The translations under genes and the position numbers were made by a program. DNA of 10,238 bases from Mycobacterium sp. (GTDB taxonomy: Bacteria; Actinomycetota; Actinomycetes; Mycobacteriales; Mycobacteriaceae), in the NCBI GenBank assembly GCA_023264755.1, contig JAHFVB010000130.1, positions 1 through 10,238 on the forward strand, written 5' to 3'. Positions 7,664-10,238 of this stretch are shown here, piece by piece (position 1 is the first letter of the stretch; every line of letters begins with the position of its first letter). The notes under the pieces were generated by a model, which had not been told where the DNA came from, searched no databases, and saw only the letters and a program-made list of their open reading frames with translations.

Positions 7664-9145
7664 TCAGGCGTCGGCCGTGGGCTTGGGAGTGGCCAGCACC
7701 TGTCCGTGCATGTCCTCCAGTGACACTCCCTTGGTCTCCTGTACCCACCGCCACACGAAGAGGCCGGACAGGACCGCGCAGAGCCCGTAGAACCCGTACG
7801 CCAGCCCCAGGTGCTCACGCAGACTCGGGAAGCTGACGGTGATGGCCCAGTTCGCGGCCCATTGCCCGGCCGCCGCCAAGCCCAGCGCCGCGGCCCTGAT
7901 GCGGTTGGGGAACATCTCACCGAGCAGCACCCAAACGACGGGGCCCCACGACATGCCGAAGGCGATGACGAACACGTTGGCCGCGACCAGTGCGATCGGT
8001 CCCGCGGCGCCGTCCAGGTGCGGCTTGCCGTCGGCCCCGAGGGTGGCGGTGCCGAAGATGACCGCCATCGTGACCAGGGACACCGCCATACCCGTCGAGC
8101 CGATCAACAGCAGCGGCTTGCGGCCGACCTTGTCGATCAGAGCGATCGCGATCAGGGTGGTGAGGATGTTCACGACCGAGGTGATCACCGTGATGACGAA
8201 GGAGTCGCCCTCGGAGAACCCGACGGCCTCCCACAGCACGTTGGAGTAGTAGAAGATCACGTTGATGCCGACGAACTGCTGGAAGACCGACAGCCCGAGG
8301 CCGACCCACACGATCCCGTAGAGGCCGAGGAAGCCGGCTCCTGGACGGCGCAGGTCGCGCCACGACGGCTTGTCCTCGCGCTCCAGCGTCTCCTTGATCC
8401 GGTCGATGGTGATCTCGAGGTTCTTCTCGCCGAGCAGCATGTTGAGCACCCGGCGTGCTTCTGGGATCTTGTGGCTGGCAACGAGATACCGCGGCGACTC
8501 GGGAATGGTGAACGCCAGCAGGCCGTAGACGATGGCGGGGACCATCATCACCAGGAACATCCAGCGCCAGGCCTCCATGCCCAGCCACAGCTCCTCGTTG
8601 GCGCCGCCCGCGAGCTGCGCCAATACGTAGTCGATGGCCAGCGATAGGAAGATGCCGGACACGATGGCCAGCTGTTGTAGCGAGCCGAGCCTGCCGCGGA
8701 TTCTCGGCGGTGAGGTCTCCGCGATGTAGGCGGGCGCGATCACCGAGGCGATGCCGACGCCGATGCCGCCGACGACGCGGAACAGCACGACGATCCACAC
8801 GTTGGGTGCCAGCGCCGTGCCGATCGCGCTGACGAAGAAGAACACTGCGGCGATCTTCATGACCGAGATGCGGCCGATGCGGTCGGCGATGCGGCCGGCC
8901 GTCATGGCGCCGGCGGCCGCACCCAGCAGGGCGGACGCCACTGCGATGCCAAGCGCGTAGTCGCCGATGCCGAAGTCTTGCTGAATCGAGGCGACGGCAC
9001 CGTTGATCACGGCGCTGTCGTAGCCGAAGAGCAGGCCGCCGAGCGCGGCGACCGAGGCGATTCGGACGGCGGTGCCGCCGGACGAGAATTCTTCGTCGCT
9101 GATCACCGACGACGAGTCGTCGATTGGTGGACCCTGGCCAGCCAT
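7664..9145 (-). CDS. glcP: Sugar porter family MFS transporter, GlcP-like glucose/H+ symporter
   Basis: 493 residues with the twelve-segment layout of the MFS sugar porter family. Diagnostic motifs are LLFGYDSAVING (38-49, Asp43 likely proton-coupling), GRIADRIGR (84-92), RIRGRLGSLQQ (148-158), PESPRYL (215-221), the sugar-contact motif FQQFVGIN (288-295), DKVGRKP (338-344), GPVVWVLLGEMFP (401-413) and QETKG (469-473; most relatives have PETKG). A cytoplasmic loop at about 222-268 splits the two halves. It resembles GlcP of M. smegmatis, which, as I recall, also lies near metH and hisE; the substrate is inferred by homology. The ATG at 9143-9145 has AAAGGA 6 bases upstream. The frame stays open to a TTG at 9199, but that extension covers the operator-like repeat and is unlikely to be translated. 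It is separated from the HAD gene by 114 bases carrying its own promoter signals. Confidence 0.9.
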   Translation of the reverse strand: MAGQGPPIDDSSSVISDEEFSSGGTAVRIASVAALGGLLFGYDSAVINGAVASIQQDFGIGDYALGIAVASALLGAAAGAMTAGRIADRIGRISVMKIAAVFFFVSAIGTALAPNVWIVVLFRVVGGIGVGIASVIAPAYIAETSPPRIRGRLGSLQQLAIVSGIFLSLAIDYVLAQLAGGANEELWLGMEAWRWMFLVMMVPAIVYGLLAFTIPESPRYLVASHKIPEARRVLNMLLGEKNLEITIDRIKETLEREDKPSWRDLRRPGAGFLGLYGIVWVGLGLSVFQQFVGINVIFYYSNVLWEAVGFSEGDSFVITVITSVVNILTTLIAIALIDKVGRKPLLLIGSTGMAVSLVTMAVIFGTATLGADGKPHLDGAAGPIALVAANVFVIAFGMSWGPVVWVLLGEMFPNRIRAAALGLAAAGQWAANWAITVSFPSLREHLGLAYGFYGLCAVLSGLFVWRWVQETKGVSLEDMHGQVLATPKPTADA

Positions 9146-9151
9146 GAGGCG

Positions 9152-9157
9152 TCCTTT
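9152..9157 (-). promoter_or_regulatory. glcP: Ribosome binding site that fixes the sugar porter start
   Basis: AAAGGA on the minus strand, 6 bases before the ATG at 9145. It supports MAGQGPP as the true N terminus over the upstream TTG at 9199. Confidence 0.75.
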
Positions 9158-9176
9158 CCGGAGCACTACGTGATGC

Positions 9177-9197
9177 GAGTCACACCACGAGTGACTC
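9177..9197. promoter_or_regulatory. Operator-like inverted repeat upstream of the sugar porter
   Basis: GAGTCAC (9177-9183) and GTGACTC (9191-9197) form a perfect 7-bp inverted repeat with a 7-base spacer. It lies one base downstream (minus strand) of the TATCGT -10 candidate, so it covers the predicted transcript start. A further GTGA at 9170-9173 is a partial third half-site. The position suits a repressor site; a short leader hairpin is the alternative. Confidence 0.45.
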
Positions 9198-9198
9198 A

Positions 9199-9204
9199 AC
9201 GATA
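9199..9204 (-). promoter_or_regulatory. glcP: Possible -10 element for the sugar porter gene
   Basis: The minus strand reads TATCGT, which fits TANNNT. The transcript would start around 9192, giving a leader of about 45 bases. No TTGACA-like -35 lies at 16-18 bases, so the promoter may need an activator or an alternative sigma factor. Confidence 0.35.
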
Positions 9205-9259
9205 GGACACTTCACCGACCTAATTGGCCGTATCCCCGGCAACGCGTGACGCGGAGACG

Positions 9260-9964
9260 TCAGGTCAGCTCGGGGACGGGCGCGTCGAACTGGGCGGTCA
9301 GCTCGCCATGACTGGTCCGCAGCACGGCGAGGCTCACCTCGGCCAGCGACTGGGCGTGCCGGCGACGCGGACCGACGGGCACCTCGATGTCGTTGGGCAC
9401 GACCAGTACTGGACACCCCGCCGCTTCGGCCGACTGCGATCCGGTCACCGAGTCCTCGATGGCCAGACACTGCGCCGGCGAGAGCCCCAGTAGCTGCGCG
9501 GCGCGCTGGTACGGGTCCGGCGCGGGCTTGGGGTGCTCGACCTCGTCACCGCACACCGACACCGAGAAGTAGTGGCTGCCAATGCTCTTCAGCGCCCGCT
9601 CGGTGAGCGCCCGACGCGTGTTGGTCACCAACGCCATCGGCACCCCGGCCGCGGTCAGCTCGTCGAGGAGCTCACGCGCGCCGGGCAACCACGTCAGCCC
9701 CTCCTCGAACAACTCCCCCGTGTAGTCGTGCAACCAGTCCGACGACTCGGCCATGGCGTCGGGATCCGGCTCGAGCCCGAGGTCGGAGTAGACGATGTCC
9801 ATCAGGCCCTGCGCCGAGCTGCCGACGGTGCTCTCCCGCACCTCGGCGCTGAGCACCCCGCCGAGCCGCACGTACAGCGCCTGCAGTGAGACGTCCCACA
9901 GCTTTTCGGAGTCGACCAGGGTGCCGTCCATATCCCACAGCACGGCCTTCATACCGCTAGACAT
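9260..9964 (-). CDS. HAD-superfamily hydrolase (subfamily IA, phosphatase/beta-phosphoglucomutase-like)
   Basis: 234 residues with all four HAD motifs: DMDGTLVDSE (nucleophile Asp11, acid/base Asp13), VTNT (Thr114), HPKPAPDPY (Lys146) and IEDSVTG (Glu170, Asp171). The helical cap inserted after motif I (about 20-90) places it in subfamily IA with phosphoglycolate phosphatase and beta-phosphoglucomutase. The enzyme probably removes phosphate from a small sugar phosphate or related metabolite, but the substrate cannot be assigned. The ATG at 9962-9964 lies 6 bases past the metH stop, and GGAGGA inside the end of metH sits 10 bases upstream, so it is cotranscribed with metH. A second in-frame ATG at 9952 is possible but poorly spaced from that site. 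Confidence 0.9.
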   Translation of the reverse strand: MSSGMKAVLWDMDGTLVDSEKLWDVSLQALYVRLGGVLSAEVRESTVGSSAQGLMDIVYSDLGLEPDPDAMAESSDWLHDYTGELFEEGLTWLPGARELLDELTAAGVPMALVTNTRRALTERALKSIGSHYFSVSVCGDEVEHPKPAPDPYQRAAQLLGLSPAQCLAIEDSVTGSQSAEAAGCPVLVVPNDIEVPVGPRRRHAQSLAEVSLAVLRTSHGELTAQFDAPVPELT

Positions 9965-9970
9965 CGAGGC

Positions 9971-10238
9971 TCAGTCCTCCGGGTTGTAGCCGAGATTGGG
10001 GGCCAGCCAGCGCTCGGCTTCCTTCAGAGTCCAGCCCTTGCGCTTCGCATAGTCGGCGACCTGGTCCTGGGCTATCCGACCCACGACGAAGTACTGCGAC
10101 TGCGGGTGCGAGAAGTACCAACCGCTGACCGCGGCACCGGGCCACATCGCCATCGACTCGGTCAGCTCGATGCCGGTGCGCTCCTTGACGTCCATCAAGT
10201 CCCACAGCGTCGCCTTCTCGGTGTGCTCCGGGCAGGCC
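9971..10238 (-). CDS. metH: Cobalamin-dependent methionine synthase MetH, C-terminal end, cut by window edge
   Basis: The last 88 complete codons are visible. They encode the end of the activation (SAM-binding) domain: [14 protein letters not shown], then [21 protein letters not shown], and the terminal [14 protein letters not shown]. This closely follows the E. coli MetH C terminus, including the AMWPGA and SGWYFSHP segments that contact SAM. MetH transfers a methyl group from methyltetrahydrofolate to homocysteine through cobalamin, and this domain serves reductive methylation when the cofactor becomes oxidised. The gene starts beyond the right edge, so any cobalamin riboswitch would lie outside the window. 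The HAD gene follows 6 bases after the stop. Confidence 0.97.
   Translation of the reverse strand, partial: ACPEHTEKATLWDLMDVKERTGIELTESMAMWPGAAVSGWYFSHPQSQYFVVGRIAQDQVADYAKRKGWTLKEAERWLAPNLGYNPED
9975..9980 (-). promoter_or_regulatory. Ribosome binding site for the HAD gene within the end of metH
   Basis: GGAGGA on the minus strand, overlapping the last codons of metH and 10 bases from the ATG at 9964. It supports the upstream ATG over the one at 9952 and suggests termination-reinitiation between the two genes. Confidence 0.55.

Noticed and set aside
7811..8647. 278-codon open frame on the plus strand inside the sugar porter
   Set aside because: It is rich in Asp, His, Arg and Gln because it reads the complement of hydrophobic membrane codons; it has no motif or start signal.
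9243..9253. CGCGT-G-ACGCG palindrome after the HAD gene as a terminator
   Set aside because: A one-base loop cannot form a real hairpin with this stem, and short CG palindromes are expected by chance in this composition.

Overview
The window is a GC-rich stretch of chromosome from an actinobacterium, almost certainly a Mycobacterium/Mycolicibacterium species. The proteasomal ATPase Mpa, the lipoprotein LppK, an MTB12-type secreted antigen, the actinobacterial TrmI, and HisE/HisG read like clear orthologues of the M. tuberculosis Rv2115c-Rv2122c and Rv2124c proteins (comparison from memory). GTG starts are common and genes are tightly packed. No gene-free stretch exceeds 150 bases. No tRNA, rRNA, CRISPR array, insertion sequence, phage gene or attachment site was seen.

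Left part (1-1976). The 5' portion of mpa runs leftward off the window edge. Diverging from it across a 147-base promoter region are two consecutive exported proteins: an MTB12-like secreted antigen (961-1449) and the lipoprotein LppK (1461-1976). Their C-terminal halves look related. lppK meets trmI tail to tail with only 9 bases between the stops.

Centre (1986-4531). trmI (tRNA m1A58 methyltransferase) runs leftward. Diverging from it is a two-gene unit: a RecB-like PD-(D/E)XK nuclease with four cysteines of the Fe-S type, and a TesB-like double-hotdog thioesterase whose GTG start overlaps the nuclease stop by 4 bases. This unit meets the next leftward operon tail to tail.

Right part (4541-10238). 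Every gene is on the minus strand. Read in transcription order they are: the 3' end of metH, a HAD phosphatase 6 bases downstream, a GlcP-like sugar/H+ symporter, hisE, hisG (ATGA overlap with hisE), a DUF4126 membrane protein, and an RclA/MerA-like FAD disulfide oxidoreductase whose ATG directly follows the DUF4126 stop. An inverted repeat overlaps the predicted glcP transcription start. A perfect 12-bp hairpin lies between glcP and hisE. An extended -10 motif precedes the DUF4126 gene.

Overall this is a conserved housekeeping region (proteasome, tRNA modification, histidine and methionine synthesis) with non-universal genes inserted: the thioesterase, the FAD oxidoreductase, the sugar porter and the HAD enzyme. 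I do not see a dedicated defence or otherwise novel multi-gene system. The most useful leads are an in-frame stop at the 5' end of lppK, the tandem MTB12/LppK pair, the coupled nuclease-thioesterase pair, and the regulatory repeats around glcP and hisE.
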